Source: Candidatus Limivivens merdigallinarum (lineage in GTDB: Bacteria; Bacillota; Clostridia; Lachnospirales; Lachnospiraceae). From it: 37,621 nucleotides of DNA. Position 1 is the first letter of the stretch; the number at the start of each line of letters is the position of its first letter. The stretch covers positions 1 to 37,621 of the forward strand of contig DVFT01000171.1 of NCBI GenBank assembly GCA_018713105.1, written 5' to 3'. Position numbers and translations under genes: made by a program. The notes below the pieces were generated by a model. It was not told where the DNA came from, ran no database searches, and saw only the letters and a program-made list of their open reading frames with translations. Positions 1 through 9,666 of this stretch are shown piece after piece.

Positions 1-142
1 GTCAAAAACCCCGCAGCAAGCTACGGGGCATCAAACTTGCTGCGCAGCAGAGCTGCGGGGTATTTGACCCTCGCGGCAGTCGCCAAATGGACATGCAAGC
101 ATGTCCGCTTGGCTCGTTGCTCGCGGGAATAAACTACTTGGA
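1..142 (+). repeat. Intergenic structured repeat (copy 1): GC-rich nested inverted repeats followed by a GCGGCAGTCGCCAAATGGACA hairpin element
   Basis: GTCAAAAACCCCGCAGC (1-17) is inverted at GCTGCGGGGTATTTGAC (52-68), 16/17. GCCAAATGGACATGC..GCATGTCCGCTTGGC forms a hairpin at about 82-112. The 73-142 part is shared with 27163-27090 (minus) and partly with 8325-8290 (minus). Confidence 0.75.
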
Positions 143-343
143 TTGTATCATACTCTTCCCTGCTAAACAAGTTCCTGCACAAAAAACCATCGAAAAACTG
201 TAATTCTGTGAATACTTAAAGGAATTCCAAAAAAGGGTTGCATTTTTACACCAACAGGTATAATATAAGCATATCAAGACATAGTATTTAATACTACATG
301 TAAAGTTCATGTTAACTATATAAGATGAAAGTGAGGTTATTTT

Positions 344-1012
344 ATGGAGACAACTGCCGTTCGCAAATTTTATTTAAAAGATCCCGGAAGTGCAATCACT
401 CATTTTATCGGTATGCTGATGGCAATGACCGCAGCCTGGCCGCTGCTTCTGAAAGCGTCTGAGGTACCGGGGCACCTGCTCCCGGTCACGGTATTCATTG
501 TCAGCATGATCCTGCTCTATGCCGCCAGCACCACCTACCACTCCTTCAATCTTTCCGAGCAGGGAAACCGGATCTTGAAGAAGATTGACCATATGATGAT
601 CTTTGTCCTGATCGCAGGAACCTACACTCCCATCTGCATGATCACCTTAAAGGACGGCATCGGACCGTTTATGTGTGCTCTGGTATGGGGAATCGCCCTT
701 GCAGGAATCATCATCAAAGCGGTCTGGATCTACTGCCCGAAATGGTTTTCCTCCGTCCTCTATATCGGGATGGGCTGGGTATGCATCATGGGGCTGGCTC
801 AGATCTTAAGAGCCCTTCCGCCCGCGGGATTTGCCTGGCTGCTGGCAGGAGGCATCATCTATACCATCGGCGGCATCATCTATGCACTGAAGCTTCCGAT
901 CTTTAATTCCAGGCATAAAGCCTTCGGCTCCCACGAAATTTTCCATCTCTTTGTCATGGCAGGAAGTATCTGCCACTTCATCGTGATCTATTGCTTCGTG
1001 GCAGGCCGCTGA
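344..1012 (+). CDS. trhA: Hemolysin III / TrhA family (PAQR-like) membrane protein
   Basis: 222 aa multi-TM protein with HlyIII-type motifs (DPGSAITHFIG, STTYHSF, KIDHMMIFVLIAGTYTP, GSHEIFHLFVMAGSICHF). Confidence 0.9.
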   Translation: METTAVRKFYLKDPGSAITHFIGMLMAMTAAWPLLLKASEVPGHLLPVTVFIVSMILLYAASTTYHSFNLSEQGNRILKKIDHMMIFVLIAGTYTPICMITLKDGIGPFMCALVWGIALAGIIIKAVWIYCPKWFSSVLYIGMGWVCIMGLAQILRALPPAGFAWLLAGGIIYTIGGIIYALKLPIFNSRHKAFGSHEIFHLFVMAGSICHFIVIYCFVAGR

Positions 1013-1049
1013 GGCCTTCCCTAACGGGGCTTGCCGCACAAAACAGCAA

Positions 1050-1094
1050 CAGCCTCAGGGTTTCTTCCTACTACTCTTCCCTGGGGCTGTTTTC
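1050..1094 (+). terminator. Rho-independent terminator downstream of the hemolysin III gene
   Basis: CAGCCTCAGG...CCTGGGGCTG stem followed by TTTT. Confidence 0.6.
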
Positions 1095-1131
1095 TCTCTG
1101 CACCTTGTCTTTTTTGGGGCTTGTTCTTTCT

Positions 1132-1407
1132 CTAAGCATTCCCCTTTTTGGGGACTTGTCCCCTGATCAGTTCCAGCTTTTCCTTTCTGCTCATTCTCTT
1201 GATCTCGCATTCCCTTCTCATAGCTTCCTCCTTGGACGGAAACGTCTCGTAGTACAGAAGCTTCACCGGCCGTCTCGGCTTTGTATATTTCGCTCCTCTG
1301 CCTTCATTGTGAGCCTTGATCCGCTTGTCCAGGTTATTGGTCCAGCCGGTATAGAGGGTCTTATCCCTGCACTCTAGGACATAGGTATAGTTTGGTTTGT
1401 ATTCCAT
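1132..1407 (-). CDS. GIY-YIG nuclease family protein (UPF0213-like)
   Basis: MEYKPNYTYVLECRDKTLYTGWTNNLDKRIKAHNEGRGAKYTKPRRPVKLLYYE is a typical GIY-YIG/UPF0213 sequence; start placed at MEYKPNY. Confidence 0.88.
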   Translation of the reverse strand: MEYKPNYTYVLECRDKTLYTGWTNNLDKRIKAHNEGRGAKYTKPRRPVKLLYYETFPSKEEAMRRECEIKRMSRKEKLELIRGQVPKKGNA

Positions 1408-1626
1408 CTTGTGATCTCCCAAATTTTTAAACAAAACCCATATGTAAAGAAGGCATTGAACCCAACACCTTCTCGTTTATCCCCAAAGCAGCCGGGGCGT
1501 GGTCTCCCACCGGTATTTTACTAAGCAAAGCCTCCTGACAAAGACTGTGATGTTTCCGGCTGCATGTTTTACAGTATTTATTATACGCTGGAATCCGGTA
1601 TTTGTGCAAGACAGGGCAGGTGGATG

Positions 1627-2454
1627 TTACTCCAGATAGAGGAACGGATCCACCGGCTCGCCGTTTTTCTTCATCTCGAAGAACAGGTTGCTCCCTTCCT
1701 CGCAATAGTATTTCGTGGGCTCGCTGATATAACCGATCAGGCTTCCCGTTTCTACAACGTCTCCCTCAGAAACCGCCACTTCTTTCAGCTGACCGTAAAT
1801 CAGTTCATAATCGTTGCCGATATCCATGGTGATGGTAGTCCCCGTCTCGTCATCGATCTCGACGGTTTCCACGATTCCCTTCGCTGCGGACAGTACCTGG
1901 CTGCCTACCTCTGCACCGATCACCAGTGCCGGATTGTATTTGTACTGCTTCAGTGTGGGGAAATAGATGGAGCTGTCCATGCTGTAGTCCAGTATAACGT
2001 TTCCTGCCACCGGCCAGGTCAGAGTGTCATTGTCCGTGAAATTCACCGTAGGTGAAATCGTATTTTCCAGGGACGCCTCCACATTGGAGGAGCCTGCATC
2101 CTCGATCTCTTCCTCATCCAGAGTGTCTTCCTTATCCGTTTCCTCCTCGGTGCTTTCCTTTACCAGGCTTGCGGGGTCTTCCTCGATCTCATTTTCCAGG
2201 GTAGCGCCGTTTACCTCGGCTTCTTCTGTGCTCTTCTCGCTTTCTTCCGTATCCTTCACTGCTTTCCTGGCAGCGTTGGCTTCCTCAATGCGTGCCTGCT
2301 CCTCGGCGCTTTGTTCTGTCGTCTGTTCCTGATTTTTCTCTGCGGTATTCATGGTGTAAAAGGTGGCGAACGCTGCAGCTCCCACCAGGCAGAGACACAG
2401 CAACAGGGCGGCTCCGCGTTTTCTTGTGAAATTCTTACCTTCTTTATTCTCCAT
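1627..2454 (-). CDS. Membrane-anchored M23/LytM-domain protein with degenerate catalytic motifs (SpoIIQ-like organisation)
   Basis: N-terminal TM segment, long acidic Glu/Ser linker, C-terminal LytM fold. RBS GAGGTG precedes ATG at 2454. Confidence 0.8.
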   Translation of the reverse strand: MENKEGKNFTRKRGAALLLCLCLVGAAAFATFYTMNTAEKNQEQTTEQSAEEQARIEEANAARKAVKDTEESEKSTEEAEVNGATLENEIEEDPASLVKESTEEETDKEDTLDEEEIEDAGSSNVEASLENTISPTVNFTDNDTLTWPVAGNVILDYSMDSSIYFPTLKQYKYNPALVIGAEVGSQVLSAAKGIVETVEIDDETGTTITMDIGNDYELIYGQLKEVAVSEGDVVETGSLIGYISEPTKYYCEEGSNLFFEMKKNGEPVDPFLYLE

Positions 2455-2603
2455 TTTCATCACCTCTACATATAGTCTGTATGTTCAATCATAGGATTGC
2501 CTTGTAAAGGTGATAATATACCTGATCCAAAAAATTTGCTTTGTTCTGATATAATTAGAACCCCTGCACATGACATCGCACGTACAAGGGTTCTTGTTCT
2601 CTC

Positions 2604-5066
2604 TTATTCTGCTTCCGGGATCGTTACTTTGTCCAAGTGCCAGATCTCGTCTACATACTGCTGGATGGTTCTGTCGGAGGTGAACTTTCCGCTGCATGCG
2701 GTGTTCAGCATCGCCATTTTTGCCCAGCGTTTTTCATCTCTGTATGCCTTCTCCACCTCTTTTTGAGCTGCTGCGTAGGATTTGAAGTCAGCCAGGATGA
2801 AGTAAGTGTCCGCTCTGTCGCTGCTCTTGGTGTTCAGCAGGGAATCATAGATGTCGCGGAACAGTTCCGGATTGTTCCTGGAGTATTCCCCGTTGATAAG
2901 CTGCATCAGGACGCGGCGGATATCCTGGTCATTGTTGAAGTAATCCATTGGATGATAACCGCCATTATTTTCGTAATTGATGACTTCCTGGGCGCTGAGA
3001 CCGAAGATAAAGGCGTTCTCCTCTCCGACCTCCTCCACGATCTCCACATTGGCACCGTCCATGGTTCCAAGGGTAGGCGCGCCATTCAGCATGAACTTCA
3101 TATTTCCGGTTCCGGACGCTTCCTTGCTGGCAGTGGAGATCTGCTCGGATACATCTGCCGCTGCAAAGATCAGCTCTGCATTGGATACACGGTAATCCTC
3201 AATGAATACCACTTTCAGCTTATTGTTGATAGAAGCATCGTTGTTGACAACATCCGCCACAGCATTGATCAGCTTGATGGTCAGCTTCGCCCTCTTGTAG
3301 CCTGCTGCCGCCTTTGCGCCGAAGATGAAGGTTCTCGGATAGAAATCCATCTCCGGGTGATCCTTGATGGTGTTGTACAGATACATCACATGCAGGATGT
3401 TCAAAAGCTGACGCTTATATTCATGGAGACGTTTTACCTGGACATCGAAAATGGAACGGGGATCCACTTCGATTCCATTGTGCTCGCGGATATATCTTGC
3501 CAGGCGCACCTTGTTCTGATACTTGATGTTCATAAACTCCTGCTGTGCCTTCTCATCGTCGGCATAGACAGCCAGCTTGTGGATCTGGGGTAAATCTGTG
3601 ATCCACTCGTCGCCGATATGGGCTGTGATCCATTTTGCCAGAAGCGGATTGCCGTGGAGCAGGAAACGTCTCTGGGTGATCCCGTTGGTCTTGTTGTTGA
3701 ATTTCTCCGGCATCATCTCATAGAAATCCTTCAGCTCCTGGGTCTCCAGGATCTTGGTATGAAGGGCTGCCACACCGTTTACGGAATATCCGGCAGCGAT
3801 TGCCAGATGCGCCATCTTCACCTGTCCGTCATAGATGATCGCCATCTTGCGGATCTTCTCCTGGTTGCCCGGATATCTGCGGCGGATCTCCTCCACAAAG
3901 CGGCGGTTGATCTCCTCAATGATCTGGTAAATTCTGGGAAGCAGCCTTGAGAACAGCTCGATAGGCCATTTCTCCAGAGCTTCCGCCATGATCGTATGGT
4001 TGGTGTACGCGCAGGTCTTGGTGGTCACTTCCCACGCCTCGTCCCACTCCAGTCCTTCTTCGTCCAGAAGGATCCTCATAAGCTCTGCCACTGCCACAGT
4101 CGGATGGGTATCATTGAGCTGGAACGTCGCCTTCTCATAGAATTTGCGCACATCCGAATGGCTCTTCTTATATTTTGCCACTGCTGCCTGAACGCTTGCG
4201 GAGATGAAGAAATACTGCTGTTTCAGACGCAGCTCTTTGCCTGCGTAGTGTTCGTCTGCGGGATAGAGCACCTCTACGATGTTCTTTGCCAGGTTCTCCT
4301 GCTCCACCGCCTTCATATAATCTCCGCGGTTGAAGGAGTCAAGCTGGAAATCCACGATGGGCTCTGCATCCCATACACGCAAGGTATTCACGATGCGGTT
4401 GTTGTATCCCACAATGGGGATATCGTAGGGAATCGCCCTCACAGACTGATAGTTTTCCTGGATAAATTTATTTCTATGTGTGGACTCATCATACTCCACA
4501 CGCACATAGCCGCCAAATTTGACTTCCTTGGCATATTCCGGACGGCGAAGCTCGAAGGGATTGCCGTCTTTCAGCCAGTTGTCCGGCACCTCTACCTGAT
4601 AGCCGTCCTCGATCTTCTGCTTGAACATCCCGTAACGGTAACGGATCCCGCATCCATATGCCGCATATCCCAGGGTTGCCAGGGAATCTAAGAAGCAGGC
4701 TGCCAGACGTCCAAGACCGCCGTTTCCGAGAGCCGCATCCGGCTCCTGATCCTCGATCACGTTCAGATCGAAGCCCAGCTCTTCCAGTGCCTCCTTGACC
4801 TCATCATATTCGGTCAGGTTGATCAGGTTGTTGCCCAGAGCCCGTCCCATAAGGAACTCCATGGACATATAGTAAACAATCTTGGGATCTTTCTTCTGGT
4901 ATTCTTCCTGGGTAGCCATCCAGTCGTCGATGATCGTCTCCTTCACCGCATAAGATACCGCCTGAAAAATCTGCTGTTTGGTCGCTTCCTCGATGTCTTT
5001 TCTGTAGAGAGTCCTGACATTCTCTTTTACTTCCTGGATGAATGCCTTCTTATCAAATTTTCTCAT
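2604..5066 (-). CDS. glgP: Glycogen/starch/alpha-glucan phosphorylase
   Basis: About 820 aa with family motifs (LGNGGLGRLAACFLDS, NDTHPTVAVAELMR, EASGTGNMKFMLNGA). Start MRKFDKK at 5066 preceded by AGGAGGA. Confidence 0.95.
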   Translation of the reverse strand: MRKFDKKAFIQEVKENVRTLYRKDIEEATKQQIFQAVSYAVKETIIDDWMATQEEYQKKDPKIVYYMSMEFLMGRALGNNLINLTEYDEVKEALEELGFDLNVIEDQEPDAALGNGGLGRLAACFLDSLATLGYAAYGCGIRYRYGMFKQKIEDGYQVEVPDNWLKDGNPFELRRPEYAKEVKFGGYVRVEYDESTHRNKFIQENYQSVRAIPYDIPIVGYNNRIVNTLRVWDAEPIVDFQLDSFNRGDYMKAVEQENLAKNIVEVLYPADEHYAGKELRLKQQYFFISASVQAAVAKYKKSHSDVRKFYEKATFQLNDTHPTVAVAELMRILLDEEGLEWDEAWEVTTKTCAYTNHTIMAEALEKWPIELFSRLLPRIYQIIEEINRRFVEEIRRRYPGNQEKIRKMAIIYDGQVKMAHLAIAAGYSVNGVAALHTKILETQELKDFYEMMPEKFNNKTNGITQRRFLLHGNPLLAKWITAHIGDEWITDLPQIHKLAVYADDEKAQQEFMNIKYQNKVRLARYIREHNGIEVDPRSIFDVQVKRLHEYKRQLLNILHVMYLYNTIKDHPEMDFYPRTFIFGAKAAAGYKRAKLTIKLINAVADVVNNDASINNKLKVVFIEDYRVSNAELIFAAADVSEQISTASKEASGTGNMKFMLNGAPTLGTMDGANVEIVEEVGEENAFIFGLSAQEVINYENNGGYHPMDYFNNDQDIRRVLMQLINGEYSRNNPELFRDIYDSLLNTKSSDRADTYFILADFKSYAAAQKEVEKAYRDEKRWAKMAMLNTACSGKFTSDRTIQQYVDEIWHLDKVTIPEAE

Positions 5067-5146
5067 CTCATCCTCCTGATAATGTGACTTGTACACGATC
5101 GTTCGAAAGCCTGCTGAGCAAACATTTCCGTTCTGCCATGTCAGCG

Positions 5147-8100
5147 TCAGTTCTTTTTGACACCCAGCGCTACCTGTTCGCCGTTGATGTTCCATTCCTT
5201 TTCGTAGCCGTCCGTCTGTCCAAGACAGATCTCATCTGCCAGAACCTCGGACTGGATTTCCGCTGCGTGGTCTTTCAGAATCTTTTCGATCTTCTCGTTG
5301 TCTTTTGCATAGATGGTAATGCGGTCCATGACCTCAAAGCCCGCTTCCTTACGCATGGTCTGTACCTTGCTGATCAGCTCACGGACGAAGCCTTCCTCCA
5401 CAAGTTCGGGAGTCAGCCTGGTATCCAAAGCCACGGTGATCTCACCTTCCTGTTCGGATACATAGCCCTCTGTCTGGGCAGTCTCAATGAGCAAATCCTC
5501 CTCTAATAATACAACCTTCTCTCCGGCAATGTCAAGGACGAGCTCTCCCTGGCTCTTCAGCTGATCCATGGCTGCATTTCCGTCAAGCCCTGCGAGAGCC
5601 TGCTTGATTCCACCCAAAAGCTTGCCGTATTTCGGTCCTACCGTGCGAAGCTGGGGCTTGAAGCTGTAGGAAGTGAAGGCATGTACGTCATCTGTGAAGG
5701 TCACTTTCTTCAGATTCAGCTCATCCCTGACGATATCCTGGAAATACTCCGCCAACGCTACGGGAGCCTTCACGAACATGTTCGCGATAGGCTGACGGTT
5801 CTTGATGTTGGCGGTATTTCTGCAGGCACGTCCCATCACGACGATTTTCAGCACCTCATCCATATCCTGCTCCAGCTCTTTGTCGATCTCGTTCTCATCC
5901 ACGGTTGGGAAGTCACAGAGATGGATGCTCTCCGGCGCATTCGGATCAATATTCCTTACCAGGTTCTGATAGATATCCTCGGTCATGAACGGGATCATCG
6001 GCGCCGCTGCCTTGGATACCGTCACCAGGGCGGTATAGAGGGTCAGGTAGGCATTGATTTTATCCTGCTCCATTCCCTTTGCCCAGAAACGCTCGCGGCT
6101 TCTTCTGACATACCAGTTGCTCATGTCGTCCACAAAATCCTGAAGTGCTCTCGCAGCCTCCGGAATCCGGTAGCTGCCAAGATTATCATCCACGTCTTTT
6201 ACCATGGTATTCATCTTGGAAAGGAGCCATTTGTCCATCACGGACAGCTTCTCGTATTCCAGCGTATATTTGCTGGGATCAAAATTGTCGATATTGGCAT
6301 AGAGCACATAGAACGCATAGGTGTTCCACAGTGTTCCCATGAATTTCCTCTGACCTTCCTGTACGGCTCTTCCGTGGAAACGCTTGGGAATCCAGGGCGC
6401 TCCTGCCGTGTAGAAATACCAGCGGATCGCGTCTGCGCCGTAGGTTGCCAATGCCTCGAAGGGATCCACGGCATTTCCCTTGGATTTGCTCATCTTCTGG
6501 CCGTTCTCATCCTGTACATGTCCCATAACGATGACGTTCTCATAGGGCGCTTTGTTGAACAGAAGCGTTGAGATCGCAAGCAGGGAATAGAACCAGCCGC
6601 GGGTCTGGTCCACTGCCTCAGAGATAAACTTAGCCGGGAACTGCTGTTTGAACAGATCCTGGTTTTCAAAGGGATAATGATGCTGTGCGAACGGCATGGA
6701 ACCGGAGTCAAACCAGCAGTCGATCACCTCCGGCACGCGGTGCATCTCTTTGCCGCATTTCGGGCACTTGATGGTCACGGCGTCGATATACGGGCGGTGG
6801 AGTTCGATATCGTCCGGGCAGTTATCGGACATGGATTTCAGTTCCTCAATGCTGCCGATGGAATGCTGATGCCCGCATTCACATTCCCAGATATTCAGCG
6901 GGGTTCCCCAGTAACGGTTTCTGCTAAGCCCCCAGTCCTGAACATTCTCCAGCCAGTCGCCGAAGCGTCCTTTTCCGATGCTCTCCGGGATCCAGTTGAT
7001 GGTATTGTTGTTGCGGATCAGGTCATCCTTGACTGCAGTCATCTTGATGAACCAGGATTCTCTCGCATAATAGATCAACGGGGTGTCACATCTCCAGCAA
7101 TGCGGGTAGCTGTGCTCGAACTTGGGCGCTGCAAACAGCAGCCCTCTCTTGTCCAGATCCTCCAGCACCATGGGATCAGCCTTCTTGCAGAACGTGCCTG
7201 CCCACGGAGTCTCCTTGGTCATCTCACCTTTCGGGTCTACCAGCTGCAGGAAGGGCAGGTCGTATCTTCTTCCCACCTTGGAGTCGTCCTCACCGAATGC
7301 CGGTGCGATGTGTACCACGCCGGTACCGTCGCTCATGGTAACGTAGGTATCGCACACCACGTAATATGCCTTCTTGGTCAGCTTGACGAAATCAAACAGC
7401 GGGACATATTCTTTGTATTCCATCGCCGTTCCCGGGAAGCTATCCAGCACCTCGTAGGCGTCCTCTCCCAATACCTTGGAAGCCAAAGCATCTGCCAGGT
7501 AATATACGGTGCCGTCCTCTTTCATCTTCACCTTTACATAGGTTTCTTCCGGGTTTACGCAAAGAGCCACGTTGGAGGGCAGCGTCCAGGGCGTGGTGGT
7601 CCATGCCAGGATATAAGCGTCCTCGTCTTTTACCTTAAATTTAGCGATGGCAGAGCGTTCCTTCACATCCTTGTATCCCTGGGCAACCTCGTGGCTGGAC
7701 AGCGGGGTACCGCATCTCGGGCAGTAGGGCACGATCTTGTATCCTTTGTAGAGCAGCCCCTTCTCCCAGATTTTCTTGAGCGCCCACCATTCCGACTCGA
7801 TAAAGTCATTGTGATAGGTTACATACGGGTGCTCCATATCCGCCCAGAATCCTACTGTGGCAGAGAAATCCTCCCACATTCCCTTATATTTCCAGACACT
7901 TTCCTTACAATGCTCAATGAATGGCTCCAGACCGTACTCCTCGATCTGCTCCTTGCCGTCCAGTCCCAGCTTCTTCTCCACTTCCAGCTCCACCGGAAGC
8001 CCATGGGTATCCCATCCTGCTTTTCTGGGAACCATTTTGCCCTTCATGGTCTGGTAACGGGGAATCATGTCTTTGATGACACGGGTCTCCACATGACCGA

Positions 8101-8266
8101 TGTGGGGTTTGCCGTTGGCGGTTGGCGGTCCATCATAGAACGTATAGGTCTCGCCTTCCTTGCGGTTTTCAATACTCTTTTCAAAAATGTGATTTTCTTC
8201 CCAGAATTTCTCGACTTTCTTTTCGCGGTCTACAAAGTTCAGGTTTGTAGAGACTTTGTCGTACAT
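5147..8266 (-). CDS. ileS: Isoleucyl-tRNA synthetase
   Basis: 1039 aa; HIGH motif (GKPHIGHVETR), KMSKS (GQKMSKSKGN), IleRS editing and C-terminal domains; upstream T-box leader. Confidence 0.97.
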   Translation of the reverse strand: MYDKVSTNLNFVDREKKVEKFWEENHIFEKSIENRKEGETYTFYDGPPTANGKPHIGHVETRVIKDMIPRYQTMKGKMVPRKAGWDTHGLPVELEVEKKLGLDGKEQIEEYGLEPFIEHCKESVWKYKGMWEDFSATVGFWADMEHPYVTYHNDFIESEWWALKKIWEKGLLYKGYKIVPYCPRCGTPLSSHEVAQGYKDVKERSAIAKFKVKDEDAYILAWTTTPWTLPSNVALCVNPEETYVKVKMKEDGTVYYLADALASKVLGEDAYEVLDSFPGTAMEYKEYVPLFDFVKLTKKAYYVVCDTYVTMSDGTGVVHIAPAFGEDDSKVGRRYDLPFLQLVDPKGEMTKETPWAGTFCKKADPMVLEDLDKRGLLFAAPKFEHSYPHCWRCDTPLIYYARESWFIKMTAVKDDLIRNNNTINWIPESIGKGRFGDWLENVQDWGLSRNRYWGTPLNIWECECGHQHSIGSIEELKSMSDNCPDDIELHRPYIDAVTIKCPKCGKEMHRVPEVIDCWFDSGSMPFAQHHYPFENQDLFKQQFPAKFISEAVDQTRGWFYSLLAISTLLFNKAPYENVIVMGHVQDENGQKMSKSKGNAVDPFEALATYGADAIRWYFYTAGAPWIPKRFHGRAVQEGQRKFMGTLWNTYAFYVLYANIDNFDPSKYTLEYEKLSVMDKWLLSKMNTMVKDVDDNLGSYRIPEAARALQDFVDDMSNWYVRRSRERFWAKGMEQDKINAYLTLYTALVTVSKAAAPMIPFMTEDIYQNLVRNIDPNAPESIHLCDFPTVDENEIDKELEQDMDEVLKIVVMGRACRNTANIKNRQPIANMFVKAPVALAEYFQDIVRDELNLKKVTFTDDVHAFTSYSFKPQLRTVGPKYGKLLGGIKQALAGLDGNAAMDQLKSQGELVLDIAGEKVVLLEEDLLIETAQTEGYVSEQEGEITVALDTRLTPELVEEGFVRELISKVQTMRKEAGFEVMDRITIYAKDNEKIEKILKDHAAEIQSEVLADEICLGQTDGYEKEWNINGEQVALGVKKN

Positions 8267-8306
8267 CGCTTTTCTCCTTTCTTACTTTCCCTGTTTGCAA
8301 CGGTTC

Positions 8307-8325
8307 GCATGTCCATTTGGCGACT
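8307..8325 (-). repeat. Truncated copy (copy 3) of the dispersed hairpin repeat
   Basis: Minus-strand AGTCGCCAAATGGACATGC is identical (19 nt) to 78-96, then GTTG-n6-GGGAA as in copy 1; the right hairpin arm is missing. Confidence 0.65.
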
Positions 8326-8341
8326 TTTGCTGAATCGTCCC

Positions 8342-8590
8342 GAAAAAAACAAAAACCCGTCCGTAATCGGACGAGTGCACTAAAAAAGCATTCATAAACC
8401 ACCTCTTACACATACTGACATACGCGCTCCCTGTAACGGGGGATACCGTCAGGATCTACTTTTGCTTCAACCCTGCAACTCCGAAGTGATTTTCCAACTC
8501 CTGTACTGGTACCGGGCTTCCACCTGCCCCGGCTCTCTTTGACGTTCCATGGAGCTGTACTCTCTTCATCTGTGTCTTTCATGGTATTTG
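8342..8590 (-). promoter_or_regulatory. T-box leader upstream of ileS, ending in an intrinsic terminator
   Basis: On the minus strand: AGAGAGCC stem-I-like start; GGAAAATCACTTCGGAGTTG with probable ATC (Ile) specifier at 8490-8488; GAGGTGGTTTATGA antiterminator-like motif; CGTCCGATTACGGACGGG plus T-run terminator. Confidence 0.82.
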
Positions 8591-8627
8591 CAACTGTCTT
8601 TCATTATATTGGGCGAATGGGGAAAAG

Positions 8628-9272
8628 TCAAGGGATTTTCAAGCTTTTTGCAAGGATAATCACTCCCAGGGCAGATAAAATGAGTGGGACGAGGATGTGC
8701 TGATACCTTTCGATTTTCTCTTTGATACCGGGATGATTCCCCAGGGAGTATCCCAGCCGGCACCACAGAGCTGTCATCATTGCAAACACAGCCAGGGCTT
8801 CGGCAAGTTCTCCGGCAGAATAGCCGCTGAATACCGGGATATACACCCCGATATTGTCCCCTCCGTTCGCCATGGTCACCAGAGCCACGCTGATGCTGCC
8901 GATCCCAGGCGTTTCACTCGTTTCTTCCTCCTGCCGGCTTTTATTCCCCTGACTGCTTTGATCCTTCCGACTGCTTCTGTCACTCTGGCTGCTTTGATCC
9001 CTCTGGCTGCGGTAATCCATCCACGCCTTGATGCCCAGACATAACGGTACAAAGCCCAAAAGCCCCACATATCTCTGGGGAACAAGCTGCGTTCCCAGCG
9101 CTCCCAGAATACTAAGCGCTGCAAGGCATCCCATCCCGATGTACTGACCTGCCACGACCTTAAGGGCTCCTTTTCTGCCCTTCGCCTGTGCGAAAAAAAG
9201 CGTCAGCATTAAAATATCATCAAGATTGGTACTGATAAAAGCTGCAATGGATGTGAAAAAAACGGCTGCCAT
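8628..9272 (-). CDS. CadD-family cadmium resistance/permease-like transporter
   Basis: MAAVFFTSIAAFISTNLDDILMLTLFFAQA and VTMANGGDNIGVYIPVF are characteristic of the CadD family; Ser/Gln/Asp-rich central linker. Confidence 0.85.
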   Translation of the reverse strand: MAAVFFTSIAAFISTNLDDILMLTLFFAQAKGRKGALKVVAGQYIGMGCLAALSILGALGTQLVPQRYVGLLGFVPLCLGIKAWMDYRSQRDQSSQSDRSSRKDQSSQGNKSRQEEETSETPGIGSISVALVTMANGGDNIGVYIPVFSGYSAGELAEALAVFAMMTALWCRLGYSLGNHPGIKEKIERYQHILVPLILSALGVIILAKSLKIP

Positions 9273-9407
9273 GCTCTGTTCTCCTTTTTGTCTGTGTCTT
9301 TGGAACATGATAGCATGGGGACGGGACGGAGGCAAGATTCCCTTGCATTTCCCTTTATTTCTGCTATACTTTTTAAAGATAACAACAACTACGAAGGGAG
9401 AACCATT

Positions 9408-9650
9408 ATGATCTACAAAACAAAAGGTACCTGCTCCAGTCTCATCGAAGTGGAGCTGGACGGAGACATCATCAAGGAAGTTCAGTTCACCGGAGGCTGC
9501 AACGGCAACCTCAAGGGAATCAGCCAGCTTGTAAAGGGTATGAAGGCTACCGACGTCATCGAACGCATGGAGGGAACCACCTGCGGCATGAAACCAACCT
9601 CATGTCCAGACCAGCTTGCCAAGGCTTTGAAGGAAGCGCTGGCTCAGTAA
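9408..9650 (+). CDS. TSCPD domain-containing protein (TIGR03905-like)
   Basis: 80 aa MIYKTKGTCSSLIEVELDGDIIKEVQFTGGCNGNLKGIS...CGMKPTSCPDQLAKAL; RBS GAAGGGAG upstream. Confidence 0.9.
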   Translation: MIYKTKGTCSSLIEVELDGDIIKEVQFTGGCNGNLKGISQLVKGMKATDVIERMEGTTCGMKPTSCPDQLAKALKEALAQ

Positions 9651-9666
9651 TGTAATAGATATATGA

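Noticed and set aside
991-1377. 128-aa ORF after the hemolysin III gene
   Set aside because: Runs through the terminator and opposite the GIY-YIG gene; not protein-like.
2637-4691. ORFs (318, 110 and 231 aa) antisense to glgP
   Set aside because: Overlap the strong glycogen phosphorylase gene and lack supported starts or motifs.
6677-8383. 568-aa ORF antisense to ileS
   Set aside because: Lies wholly opposite a well-supported ileS gene; no RBS or recognisable motifs; an expected shadow ORF from codon bias.
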